DNA of 57,217 nucleotides. It comes from CAYVTD01 sp964454445. GTDB taxonomy: Bacteria; Bacteroidota; Ignavibacteria; Kapaibacteriales; UBA2268. The stretch lies in contig CAYVTD010000017.1 in the NCBI GenBank assembly GCA_964454445.1, forward strand, positions 1 to 57,217, in the 5' to 3' direction. Both the position numbers and the translations under genes were made by a program. The notes under the pieces were generated by a model. The model was not told where the DNA came from. It saw only the letters and a program-made list of their open reading frames with translations, and searched no databases. Positions 1 to 7,560 of this stretch are shown one piece after another (positions within the stretch are counted from its first letter, which is position 1; each line of letters starts with the position of its first letter).

Positions 1-44
1 AACTTGCTTATAAAGTATTCCAATCTTTCTTGCGGCGTATCCAT
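1..44 (-). CDS. N-terminus of a gene running off the left edge
   Basis: On the minus strand an ATG at 44 opens a frame reading MDTPQERLEYFISK before the window ends, so only 14 codons are visible. No Shine-Dalgarno is obvious. The start resembles the first residues of XRE-type or S24-type repressors, where a short acidic lead is followed by an amphipathic helix, but 14 residues cannot establish that. It lies downstream of the DUF4041 gene on the same strand, beyond a terminator, so it would be a separate transcription unit. Confidence 0.3.
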   Translation of the reverse strand, partial: MDTPQERLEYFISK

Positions 45-126
45 AATCAATCACATCATTTTCAAATGTATAAAGATACAAAGTTACAGAAGTTGTAGTA
101 ATATTTTAGTATGGAAAGTAAATAAA

Positions 127-153
127 AAAGCCCTTCGGGGTGCGGAGGGCTTT
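127..153 (-). terminator. Rho-independent terminator of the DUF4041/GIY-YIG gene
   Basis: Arms AAAGCCCT (127-134) and AGGGCTTT (146-153) form a GC-rich hairpin. Read on the minus strand it is followed by TTTTTTATT, and it lies 17 bases beyond the stop codon of the minus-strand gene at 170. Confidence 0.8.
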
Positions 154-169
154 AATAATTCCTACTCAA

Positions 170-1558
170 TTACAAAGATGCTGGGAATTTTTCTAACTCT
201 TTTTCTATTGTTGAACTTATATGATCAGTATTTTTATTATTTCTTGTTTCTTTAATTGATAATGTTTCTCTATATTCTCTTGCTTTAGCTATTTTTGTCA
301 AATGTAAGTCTAATCCTAACCTATTAACTTCTTTTTCAATCTCATCCAAACTAACATTGAAAAATTCTTTTCTCATATTCACTAAATTTAAACGTGCTTG
401 TTCAAACTTCTTATGTAAGTTATTTTCTAATTCAGGAGCATTTTGAGAAAATATCATAGCATGAACATCAAATTCAAAAGGAACAGAAGCATCACTTAAT
501 TCTTTTACTCTATCTAAAGGTTCGAGCCGTCTTGTCATTCCAATTTTATAAATATCATCACCAAATGAACCAATATTTGAAACAATATAAACATGACCAG
601 ATTTAGTTTGCTGAGCCATTGATAATGCTCTTTCACTTTGTTCATGTGTTTGAGCAAGATTATTTTCCAATTCTTGAATTTTTGCATTTAATTTTTCTAA
701 TTCCTGACCTGTTGCATTTTCAACATCTTGTCTTGCTTTTTCAAGTGCCTTTTGATACCTTTTCTCTTCATCTTCTGCTTCTTTTTGTGCTTTTGCTAAT
801 TCTTTTTGTGCTCTTTCTTCCTCCCTCATTTGTTCTTTTATTCTCTTTTGCTCTTCTTTTTCCTGATACAATTTTTCTTGTAATTCAAATTCGAGCCTTA
901 ATTCTTCAATTTTTAAATTGAAATATTCTTTTGTAATAATTATTCGATTTGATTCACCAAGTTTATTAATTGCTTCATAAGCTTTATTAATTCTGGCTTC
1001 CATATTTGTAATATTATTCCAACTTACTTTTGCAATTGCAGAATCACATTCTCCATTAAATGCTCGGAGCATAAGTTTGGAATTCTGTTTAGTCATCTTT
1101 TTACCCTCAGCTTTGCTATTACCTACTGTCCATTCAGTTGAGCAATAAGTAGCTTTTTCTTCTTTTATTATAATTTTTTGTGAATTATAAATTTGCTCTA
1201 ACTTTTTCTTATATTCCTCAGATGTTTCATAATTATAATGAGGCTTATATAGTCCGTAGGATATATCTTCAAGATTTTCTTCAAGTATAGATATTTCTTT
1301 TAATAAAGTTTCATAAATATTTCTTTTAGATATGAAATCTTGATTCAATTGATCTTTTTGTTTATTAAAATCATTTTGCAAATTATCAACACTTATTTTT
1401 AAATTATTAAGCTCTTTGTTTCTATCATTGACTGCTTTTTCAACATCAATAATATCTTTGTATTTGTTTTTCAATTCGTTTGCTTCATTATTCTTTTTGA
1501 AATAAAAGAATATTACCAAACAAATAACTAAAGCAAGGACAATTACTAAATATACCAT
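170..1558 (-). CDS. DUF4041 / T5orf172 GIY-YIG-superfamily protein, membrane anchored
   Basis: This 462-residue protein begins with one transmembrane helix (residues 3-20), followed by coiled coil (25-98). A central DUF4041-like region (about 110-215) contains the conserved-looking segment around NSKLMLRAFNGECD. A long charged coiled coil (220-315) follows. The C-terminal T5orf172/MUG113 domain (321-410) belongs to the GIY-YIG superfamily: HVYIVSN, YKIGMTRR, a helix His (382) and a late Glu (398). The ATG at 1558 has GGAGA six bases upstream. Such proteins are common in phages, prophages and defence-rich regions, and their molecular role is not established. Its position beside phage debris and a tRNA suggests mobile-element cargo. 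A nuclease activity is family inference only. Confidence 0.85.
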   Translation of the reverse strand: MVYLVIVLALVICLVIFFYFKKNNEANELKNKYKDIIDVEKAVNDRNKELNNLKISVDNLQNDFNKQKDQLNQDFISKRNIYETLLKEISILEENLEDISYGLYKPHYNYETSEEYKKKLEQIYNSQKIIIKEEKATYCSTEWTVGNSKAEGKKMTKQNSKLMLRAFNGECDSAIAKVSWNNITNMEARINKAYEAINKLGESNRIIITKEYFNLKIEELRLEFELQEKLYQEKEEQKRIKEQMREEERAQKELAKAQKEAEDEEKRYQKALEKARQDVENATGQELEKLNAKIQELENNLAQTHEQSERALSMAQQTKSGHVYIVSNIGSFGDDIYKIGMTRRLEPLDRVKELSDASVPFEFDVHAMIFSQNAPELENNLHKKFEQARLNLVNMRKEFFNVSLDEIEKEVNRLGLDLHLTKIAKAREYRETLSIKETRNNKNTDHISSTIEKELEKFPASL

Positions 1559-1799
1559 AAATTCTCCATTATTTTATTGGTTAATTAATTTCTACACCAT
1601 CGCCACATTACTATTATCACTCACCAAATCACCTCTTTGGGCTTTGCAGCGGAAGAAATTATGTCCGGATAATCAAATTAAAATGAAGGCATAATTTTTA
1701 TAAAATATATACTAACATTTCAATATTGCAAATATATGAATATTGATTTGAATAATTACAAGGAAAATTTTGGGAAAGGAAATTATTTTAAATGATTGA

Positions 1800-2093
1800 A
1801 TATCAACAATTCTTAGCTTTTCAACTGGTGGTAGAGTTGGCCAACCGACTATGGCAATTATTGGTGATGCTTCTCGTTTGGGTGGAAGAAATCGGGAATG
1901 GATTTTTAATGATTCCCAACTTAAAGCTACGGTTAAAATGGCAAGTGTCGGTTCAAATACTATGCTTATTGATAAGTTCGATAGAGTTGAAAAGCTCTTA
2001 GCTTCTTAAGAATTAAAGACTACTTTGAGAGGGAGTAATATTGAAATTGCATTGAGGAGAAATTATTACCAAAATTCATTTCGAAAGAAATAA
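1800..2093 (+). pseudogene. 3' remnant of a phage tail tape-measure protein gene
   Basis: A frame opens after a TGA at 1797 and reads FSTGGRVGQPTMAIIGDASR, then GGRNREWIFN and a hydrophobic tail, to a TAA at 2007-2009. The same frame continues past that stop with ELKTTLRGSNIEIALRRNYY and ends at TAA 2091-2093. The pattern GGxVxxPTxAIIGdas...E(W/Y)I, followed by a TLRGxDIxIALRR tail, is typical of tape-measure C-termini in Bacteroidetes phages. There is no start codon and no upstream coding sequence, so only about the last 95 codons survive, split by one in-frame nonsense codon. A terminator hairpin follows the final stop. The overlapping 69-codon frame starting at 1792 is only a shadow. Confidence 0.75.
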
Positions 2094-2126
2094 AAAAGGG
2101 TATGTTTTTGACTCATACCTTTTTCT
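2092..2126 (+). terminator. Terminator after the tape-measure remnant
   Basis: GGTATG and CATACC, extended by A/T pairs, form a hairpin of about 11 bp with a TTTTTGACT loop and a T-rich 3' arm. It begins at the TAA of the remnant, which supports that stop being the original gene end. Confidence 0.65.
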
Positions 2127-2194
2127 CATACTAACTGATTATTTTTAGCAACGTCCCTCAATTATTTAAATAATCAGCATTCATGCCATTTCTG

Positions 2195-2268
2195 TCGGGG
2201 TGAGAGGATTTGAACCTCCGGCTTCTTCGTCCCGAACGAAGCGCGCTACCGGGCTGCGCCACACCCCG
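2195..2268 (-). tRNA. tRNA-Pro (anticodon CGG)
   Basis: The minus strand folds as a cloverleaf: acceptor CGGGGTG/CACCCCG, D arm with GGCGCAGCCCGGTAGCGC, anticodon stem CTTCG/CGAAG around loop TTCGGGA (anticodon CGG), and T arm with GGTTCAAATCC. The CCA end is not encoded. Its 3' end faces the phage debris at 1.8-2.1 kb, the usual geometry for a tRNA attachment site. Confidence 0.95.
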
Positions 2269-2359
2269 ATTAGAGAATTACAAAACTACTACTTTTTTCT
2301 CTTTCTTACAAATATATTTTATTTTTGTTTGGTTTCTGCGTATTTTGCTTTCAATAACA

Positions 2360-3433
2360 ATGAGAAATAAAATAATATATTTGCTGGCGCTTATTCTGCT
2401 GTCAAGTTCTTGTGTGATGCAACCAGATTTGCCTTCAAACGAACAATCAGATCTATCCGGAAGTGCGGCTTATATCCTTTGTGAAGGGCTTTGGGGAATG
2501 AACAATTCTCGTTTAGATGCTCTTGAAATGTCGTCGGGAAGGATCTTGGAAAACTTTTTTGAAAACGCTAATAATTTTAGACTTGGCGACGTGGCTAACG
2601 ATATTGTATTAATGGGTGATACTGCCTTTATTGCTGTTTCCGAATCAAGAATAATCGAGGTAATCAATATAAAAACAGGCAAATCGATTGGCAGGATTTC
2701 TTTTGGTGAAAACAGCTATCCCCGCCGAATTTTTATTGCAAATTCGCAGATGGGCTTCGTATCAGATTTATACAATGCTTGCATTCGCATTTTCAATCCT
2801 TCTACATTAGCTATTGACGACAGTGTAATTCCTGTCGGTCCAGCGCCCGAAGGCATTTGCGGTTGGGGGCAGTATTTATTTGTTGCAAATTCGGGTTATG
2901 GTGATTATCTTGCTGACAAGCCAAAAGCAGGCACAATATCAGTAATTGATATTATTCAAATGAAAGAAATCGCTGTTGTTCCTGCCGGAGAAAACCCGGT
3001 TGAATTATTAATAAACGATTCAAAACTTTATTGTATTTATTATAATTTACCATCGAAAGCCGATTCACTTGGAGGAATCGTTGAATATTCACTTCCAGAA
3101 ATGAAAGAAACACGGCGACTTCGCTGTGATGCTGAGAAAGCAACTCTATCAGATGATGGAAGTAATATATTTTATTGCTGGACTGAAGGTGTTTTCAAAA
3201 TTGATTTGAATAAAAGCATATTGCAACCCGAATTAATTATTAAAAATCCAAAGCCCGCCGAGCATTGGCATTCACTTGCCATATCTCCCTTCGATGGCTC
3301 GGTTTGGATAGGCAATGCAAGGAATTATCAAGTTAAAGGTGAGTTACTGATTTATAAATATAAAGATTATTACTCTCATTTTTTAAAATATACTACGGGA
3401 GTAAATCCAACAAAAATAGTATTTTTTGAATAA
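2360..3433 (+). CDS. Beta-propeller lipoprotein (YncE-like)
   Basis: The frame is open from inside tRNA-Pro, so the real start is the ATG at 2360. It gives a 357-residue protein with a lipoprotein signal (LLALILLSSSC, lipid-accepting Cys about residue 18). The body has repeated blades of the type 'V.vIdi.tgk....i..g..P' (for example TISVIDIIQMKEI), ending in a short IVFFE strand, as in YncE/DUF5074-like surface beta-propellers of Bacteroidetes. It probably faces the periplasm or cell surface. Substrate is unknown. In Bacteroidetes such proteins sometimes accompany TonB-dependent transporters, but none is here. The next gene on the same strand starts 59 bases later. Confidence 0.75.
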   Translation: MRNKIIYLLALILLSSSCVMQPDLPSNEQSDLSGSAAYILCEGLWGMNNSRLDALEMSSGRILENFFENANNFRLGDVANDIVLMGDTAFIAVSESRIIEVINIKTGKSIGRISFGENSYPRRIFIANSQMGFVSDLYNACIRIFNPSTLAIDDSVIPVGPAPEGICGWGQYLFVANSGYGDYLADKPKAGTISVIDIIQMKEIAVVPAGENPVELLINDSKLYCIYYNLPSKADSLGGIVEYSLPEMKETRRLRCDAEKATLSDDGSNIFYCWTEGVFKIDLNKSILQPELIIKNPKPAEHWHSLAISPFDGSVWIGNARNYQVKGELLIYKYKDYYSHFLKYTTGVNPTKIVFFE

Positions 3434-3492
3434 TTATATTTTAATATTTCAATATTTTTATTTAAATAAAAAGTTATAATGATATGTAATAA

Positions 3493-4827
3493 ATGAAAAA
3501 AGTTTTAGTCATAGGGGCAGGTGTAGCAGGCATTTCTGCTGCTATTAGATTATCGGAAAATGGCTTTGCTGTTACACTTGTGGAAAGCAGAAGTTTCGTT
3601 GGGGGAAGGACTTATTCCATTTTTGATAAAGCCACAGGCGAAACCATTGACAATGGTCAGCATATTTTTGCCGGAGCTTATAACCATTTTTTTTATATCT
3701 TAGAGAAACTCGGTACAATCCATTCTCTCGAAAAACAACGGCATTTAAAAGTGAAATTCTATGATAAAAGCAGTGATTCCTATACATTGGATACTTCGCT
3801 ATTGCCAGGCAGATTAGGTACTTTAGCTGCATTGATGAAAATTGATAAATTTAATATTTCATCAAAGATAAGAATTGCATGCTTTTTTATTAAAATATCA
3901 TTTAATCTTATTGATGCAGATGGACTCACTGCTCTTGAACTTTTAAAAGAAGAAAAACAAAGTGATGATACTATTAGATATTTTTGGGAACCATTGATTT
4001 TGGCAACTTGCAATGGTCCAATAAAAGAAATATCAGCTAATCTTTTTATAACCGTTCTGAAACAAGCCTTTTTTTCAAAAAAAGAGAGGGCTTCTCTCGT
4101 CTTTTCGAAAGTCCCACTTCAAGCATTATTATCGCCTATTGACGATTATTTAAAGCGAAAAAATGGGGAGTTATTATTGAAAAAAACAGTTAAGAGCATT
4201 ATTTTTGAAGGGAATAAAGCAAGCGGAGTCCAATTCCAAGATAGTTCTGTAATTCAAGCTGATTATATAGTGTCGGCGTTGCCTTCTGACAGTTGTTTTT
4301 CTATTATGCCTGAAAACGTGAAGAAATTTTGTCCACTTGCAAGCCGATTGAGATATTCTCCTATTACTTCGGTTTATCTATGGTATGATATTGATTTTTT
4401 GGCTGAATCTTTTGCCGGATTTATAGGAAGCCCTGTGCAATGGATTTTTAATCAACGAAAGATTAGTGATTGCGACCCGTCTCAAAAAGAAAATTTTCCT
4501 GGTCATTATGCACTGACAATAAGTGCTTCAAACGATTTTTTAGACAAAAGCAATGAGGAAGTATTAAAGATTTGTACCGGTGAAATCAATACTTATTTGC
4601 CTGCATCTTATAAAGCGAATTTATTGAGAAGCAAAGTAATTAAGGCAGAAAAAGCAACTTTACTAATAAACCCGGAAATTGACAGTATCCGCCCCGGACA
4701 AAGAACTCCTATCCAAAATTTATTTATTGCCGGTGATTGGACAGACACCAAATTGCCGGCTACAATCGAAAGTGCTGCAAAAAGTGGCTTTCTTGTATCT
4801 AATCTTATGATAAATCAAGATTCGTAG
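3493..4827 (+). CDS. hpnE: Hydroxysqualene dehydroxylase-like FAD amine oxidoreductase
   Basis: This 444-residue flavoprotein starts with a Rossmann dinucleotide-binding motif (VIGAGVAGISAA, residues 5-16), an acidic ribose contact (VES) and the second FAD motif VGGRTYS. The segment ETIDNGQHIFAGAYN matches the DNGQH signature of the squalene-associated desaturase family. HpnE converts hydroxysqualene to squalene in the three-step HpnC/D/E route to hopanoids and carotenoids. The C-terminal LFIAGDWTDTKLPATIESA is the FAD-closing motif of amine oxidases. HpnC and HpnD are not in the window, so a phytoene-desaturase-like role is possible. It ends 6 bases from convergent dnaJ. Confidence 0.75.
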   Translation: MKKVLVIGAGVAGISAAIRLSENGFAVTLVESRSFVGGRTYSIFDKATGETIDNGQHIFAGAYNHFFYILEKLGTIHSLEKQRHLKVKFYDKSSDSYTLDTSLLPGRLGTLAALMKIDKFNISSKIRIACFFIKISFNLIDADGLTALELLKEEKQSDDTIRYFWEPLILATCNGPIKEISANLFITVLKQAFFSKKERASLVFSKVPLQALLSPIDDYLKRKNGELLLKKTVKSIIFEGNKASGVQFQDSSVIQADYIVSALPSDSCFSIMPENVKKFCPLASRLRYSPITSVYLWYDIDFLAESFAGFIGSPVQWIFNQRKISDCDPSQKENFPGHYALTISASNDFLDKSNEEVLKICTGEINTYLPASYKANLLRSKVIKAEKATLLINPEIDSIRPGQRTPIQNLFIAGDWTDTKLPATIESAAKSGFLVSNLMINQDS

Positions 4828-4833
4828 TGAAAT

Positions 4834-5994
4834 TTAGAAGAAAGCATCTTTCACTTTTTCAAAAAAATCTTTTGATTTGGAAGGACTTTTCTTCATTGGA
4901 TTGAAATTCTCACTTTCGGCAAGCTCTTTGAGCATAAGTTTTTCTTTTTGGCTGACGCTCGCTGGGACGAAAATATTCAGAAAAACAATTTGGTCGCCTT
5001 TTGCGGAGGAATTAAGATATGGAATTCCTTTGTCTTTCATAACTATGGTAGTGCCGGGCTGCGAGCCAGGATCGACATATATCTTGTTTGGTCCAAAAAG
5101 CGTTGGGACTTCAATTTCTGCACCCAAGACTGCATCAATGAAACTAATGGTGGTATGATGAAAAACATTGTTGCCTTGTCGTTTGAAATCCTTATGCTCT
5201 TTTTCAGAAATAATGACTATCAGGTCGCCCGTGCTTCCGCCCCGTTTGCCTTGATTGCCTTTGCCTCGAAGCGGGATGTAGTTTCCTTCCTCGACACCTG
5301 CCGGCACATTAATCTGGATTTTTTCTTCACTCATCACCCGGCCTTCGCCGCTACAAACATTGCATGGATTTTTAATAACTTTTCCAGAACCGTTGCATTC
5401 TGGGCATACGGTGATATTTACAAATTGGCCGAAAACCGATCGCGAAACCTGCCTTATCTCACCTTGTCCACCGCAAGTGGCACAATTTTGCATACCGGAA
5501 CCCTCTTTGGCGCCTGTGCCGTTACAAGTCTCGCAAGATACCCATTTTTTAATTTTAACGGTTTTTTCGACGCCAGTGGCTATTTCCTCGAGTGTTAATG
5601 TTAATTTTATCTTTAAATCAGAGCCACGATTATCGGCTGTGTGTTTTCGTGAGTGGCTGCTCCGCCCGCCGCCAAAGAAACTGTCGAAAATGCTGCCACC
5701 TCCACCAAAAATATCCCCAAAAGCTGAAAATATGTCATCTACACTTGAATATCCGTGGAAATCAGTGCCTCGCAAGCCCTGGTGTCCATAGCGATCGTAA
5801 CGGCTTCGTTTGTCTGGATCTCCTAAAACTTCATACGCTTCCGCTGCTTCTTTGAACTTCTCTTCTGCAGTGCTGTCGCCGGGATTCCTGTCGGGATGAT
5901 ATTGCATTGCAAGCTTGCGATATGAAGTTTTGATTTCATTGATGTCTGCGTTTTTTGGTACGTTAAGAACTTCGTAATAATCGCGTTTATTCAT
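4834..5994 (-). CDS. dnaJ: Chaperone protein DnaJ
   Basis: A full-length (386 aa) class I J-protein and co-chaperone of DnaK. It has a J domain with HPD (about residues 35-37), a G/F-rich linker (GGGGSIFDSFFGGGR), four zinc-finger motifs (CETCNGTG, CATCGGQG, CPECNGSG, CNVCSGEG) and the C-terminal substrate-binding domain. It follows grpE on the same strand with a 46-base gap, so the two form an operon. dnaK and hrcA are absent and no CIRCE-like inverted repeat is visible upstream of grpE. A second, minimal J protein is encoded at 13.2 kb. Confidence 0.97.
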   Translation of the reverse strand: MNKRDYYEVLNVPKNADINEIKTSYRKLAMQYHPDRNPGDSTAEEKFKEAAEAYEVLGDPDKRSRYDRYGHQGLRGTDFHGYSSVDDIFSAFGDIFGGGGSIFDSFFGGGRSSHSRKHTADNRGSDLKIKLTLTLEEIATGVEKTVKIKKWVSCETCNGTGAKEGSGMQNCATCGGQGEIRQVSRSVFGQFVNITVCPECNGSGKVIKNPCNVCSGEGRVMSEEKIQINVPAGVEEGNYIPLRGKGNQGKRGGSTGDLIVIISEKEHKDFKRQGNNVFHHTTISFIDAVLGAEIEVPTLFGPNKIYVDPGSQPGTTIVMKDKGIPYLNSSAKGDQIVFLNIFVPASVSQKEKLMLKELAESENFNPMKKSPSKSKDFFEKVKDAFF

Positions 5995-6040
5995 TTTTGA
6001 TATAGTTCCTTAAATGTGCCTTATTAAAAAATAAAAAATA

Positions 6041-6781
6041 TTATTCTGGTTTTTTACCTGTCGATGTAATCACTCTCGAATGGCGAAGCACCTTGTCGTG
6101 GATCATAAATCCTTTCAGAACTTCCTGCACTACTGTGCCTTCTGGAAATTCGGAATCCATTACCATCATCGCATCGTGGAAATTAACATCGAAAGGCTTG
6201 CCAACAGGATTTTCAATTTCTATAACTCCTGCATCTTCAAACAGTTTTTTTGTCTTTTGGTCTATCAACTCCAACCCTTTATGCAAAGCATCATAATCAG
6301 TATTTGCTTCTGCTGCAATCAATGCGTTTTGCATATCGTCGAGTAGAACAAGCATTTGCAGAAGTAACTTTTCGTTGGCATAATCAATTAGATCCTGTTT
6401 TTCGCGAATAGTTCTTTTACGAAAATTTTCGAGTTCAGCGGCCTTGTTCATAAGCATCTCTTTTAGTTCAGCTTTTTCGGTCTCTAATACTTCGATTTTA
6501 GCCAATAGCTCTTCTTTTTCTTTTTTCTCTTTGCGAAAGCTATGCGGCAAATGAATCTCGATTGTGTTATCTTCTTCGATCTCATTGGCTTCGCTTGTTC
6601 GTAAATCGCGATTTGCATTATCATCAACAATATTGATATCCATATTACCCGTATCTTCTTTTTCTTTAATATCTTCTTTCTTTTTTGAATTTTCGGTCTC
6701 TTTGTAGGCATTGGCAAGATCCCTGCCAAAATTTACTGTCTGTCTCAAAGGTTTTGACTTGGCTGGTTGCTGACTTTCCAT
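6041..6781 (-). CDS. grpE: GrpE nucleotide exchange factor
   Basis: This 246-residue protein has a long, charged, low-complexity N-terminus (about 1-85). Then come the GrpE coiled coil (LEKAELKEM...AELENFRKRTIREKQ) and the C-terminal beta domain ending with GFMIHDKVLRHSRVITSTG, the family signature. It drives ADP release from DnaK. The N-terminal extension is longer than in E. coli GrpE (197 aa). It is first in the grpE-dnaJ operon. Confidence 0.95.
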   Translation of the reverse strand: MESQQPAKSKPLRQTVNFGRDLANAYKETENSKKKEDIKEKEDTGNMDINIVDDNANRDLRTSEANEIEEDNTIEIHLPHSFRKEKKEKEELLAKIEVLETEKAELKEMLMNKAAELENFRKRTIREKQDLIDYANEKLLLQMLVLLDDMQNALIAAEANTDYDALHKGLELIDQKTKKLFEDAGVIEIENPVGKPFDVNFHDAMMVMDSEFPEGTVVQEVLKGFMIHDKVLRHSRVITSTGKKPE

Positions 6782-6930
6782 TTTTAGACTATCCTGCTTT
6801 TAAACTACTTAGAAAAAATTAATTATTCAATAATGATATGACGAAGCAATATGCTATTTTCTTGTTTATGAGCTAAACATTAGCTACTTTGACAATAATG
6901 TGGAACGTTATGTAATAAAAATGAAATACA

Positions 6931-6965
6931 AAACCTTCCGAGAGTATCAAGTCTTCGGAAGGTTT
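6931..6965 (-). terminator. Hairpin between tRNA-Lys and grpE
   Basis: Perfect 11-bp arms AAACCTTCCGA (6931-6941) and TCGGAAGGTTT (6955-6965) enclose a 13-base loop. It lies just beyond the 3' end of tRNA-Lys on the minus strand and is followed there by a T-rich stretch, so it probably ends the tRNA transcript and insulates grpE. Confidence 0.6.
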
Positions 6966-6978
6966 ACAAATAATATTG

Positions 6979-7052
6979 TGCTCCCTGGGGGATTCGAACC
7001 CCCGGCCCGCTGATTAAGAGTCAGCTGCTCTGGCCAACTGAGCTAAGGAAGC
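6979..7052 (-). tRNA. tRNA-Lys (anticodon CTT)
   Basis: On the minus strand the acceptor GCTTCCT/AGGGAGC, D arm TAGCTCAGTTGGCCAGAGC, anticodon stem GCTGA/TCAGC around loop CTCTTAA, and T arm GGGGGTTCGAATCCCCC form a complete cloverleaf. CCA is not encoded. Confidence 0.96.
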
Positions 7053-7159
7053 GTTGCAAAAATACGGATTTTTTGTGGCACTTCCAAATTTTTATTATTA
7101 TTTTAAGTGAGATTATGTGTTTTTTACTTCGTTAATCGAGCATACATTTTTTCTTGCTC

Positions 7160-7522
7160 TCAGAAGGCAAAGGGCAGGTGGGTAATCTCTTTTTTTCCGT
7201 CTGCAAGGTCGATGCTAACGACATCAAAGCGACATTCGACATCCTTTATTTTGTTTACATAAAGGTATCCTTCCGCTGTGCGTCGTACATTCTTGATTTT
7301 TGAAGGTGTTATCGAATCAATCGGATTTCCGTATTTCGAGCTACGCCGGAGTCGGACTTCGACAAAAACAAGTGTTTTGCCGTCCATAGCTATCAGGTCA
7401 ATTTCGCCAGTTTTACCGAAATGAAAATTGCGTTTTTTGATAATCATTCCCTTTGCTGTCAAAAATTCTTCGGCAATATCCTCGCCTTCTGAGCCTATTT
7501 GCCTTTTGTTTTCATTTTCCAA
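7160..7522 (-). CDS. YraN family protein (UPF0102)
   Basis: A 120-residue protein of the YraN/UPF0102 family with a restriction-endonuclease-like fold. GSEGEDIAEEFLTAKG begins the domain. The pattern GEIDLIAMDGKTLVFVEVRLR corresponds to the D-(E/x)-x-K-type nuclease core of this family, although here R replaces the usual K in VEVK. The C-terminal CRFDVVSID is also conserved. Its cellular role is not firmly established. It lies upstream-adjacent to tRNA-Lys and 38 bases downstream of purF on the same strand, so it may be co-transcribed with purF. Confidence 0.9.
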   Translation of the reverse strand: MENENKRQIGSEGEDIAEEFLTAKGMIIKKRNFHFGKTGEIDLIAMDGKTLVFVEVRLRRSSKYGNPIDSITPSKIKNVRRTAEGYLYVNKIKDVECRFDVVSIDLADGKKEITHLPFAF

Positions 7523-7560
7523 AATTACCCCTAATTAATATATTATAAATTCGCAGATAC

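Noticed and set aside
1585..1680. Short minus-strand frame reading SGHNFFRCKAQRGDLVSDNS to a stop
   Set aside because: Only about 26 codons after a stop, no start codon and no family match. It may be a fragment but cannot be supported.
4948..5855. Plus-strand frames opposite dnaJ
   Set aside because: They are antisense shadows of the dnaJ zinc-finger and J-domain codons, with no start signals or protein-like motifs.
6782..6930. CIRCE heat-shock operator before grpE-dnaJ
   Set aside because: No TTAGCACTC-N9-GAGTGCTAA inverted repeat is present.
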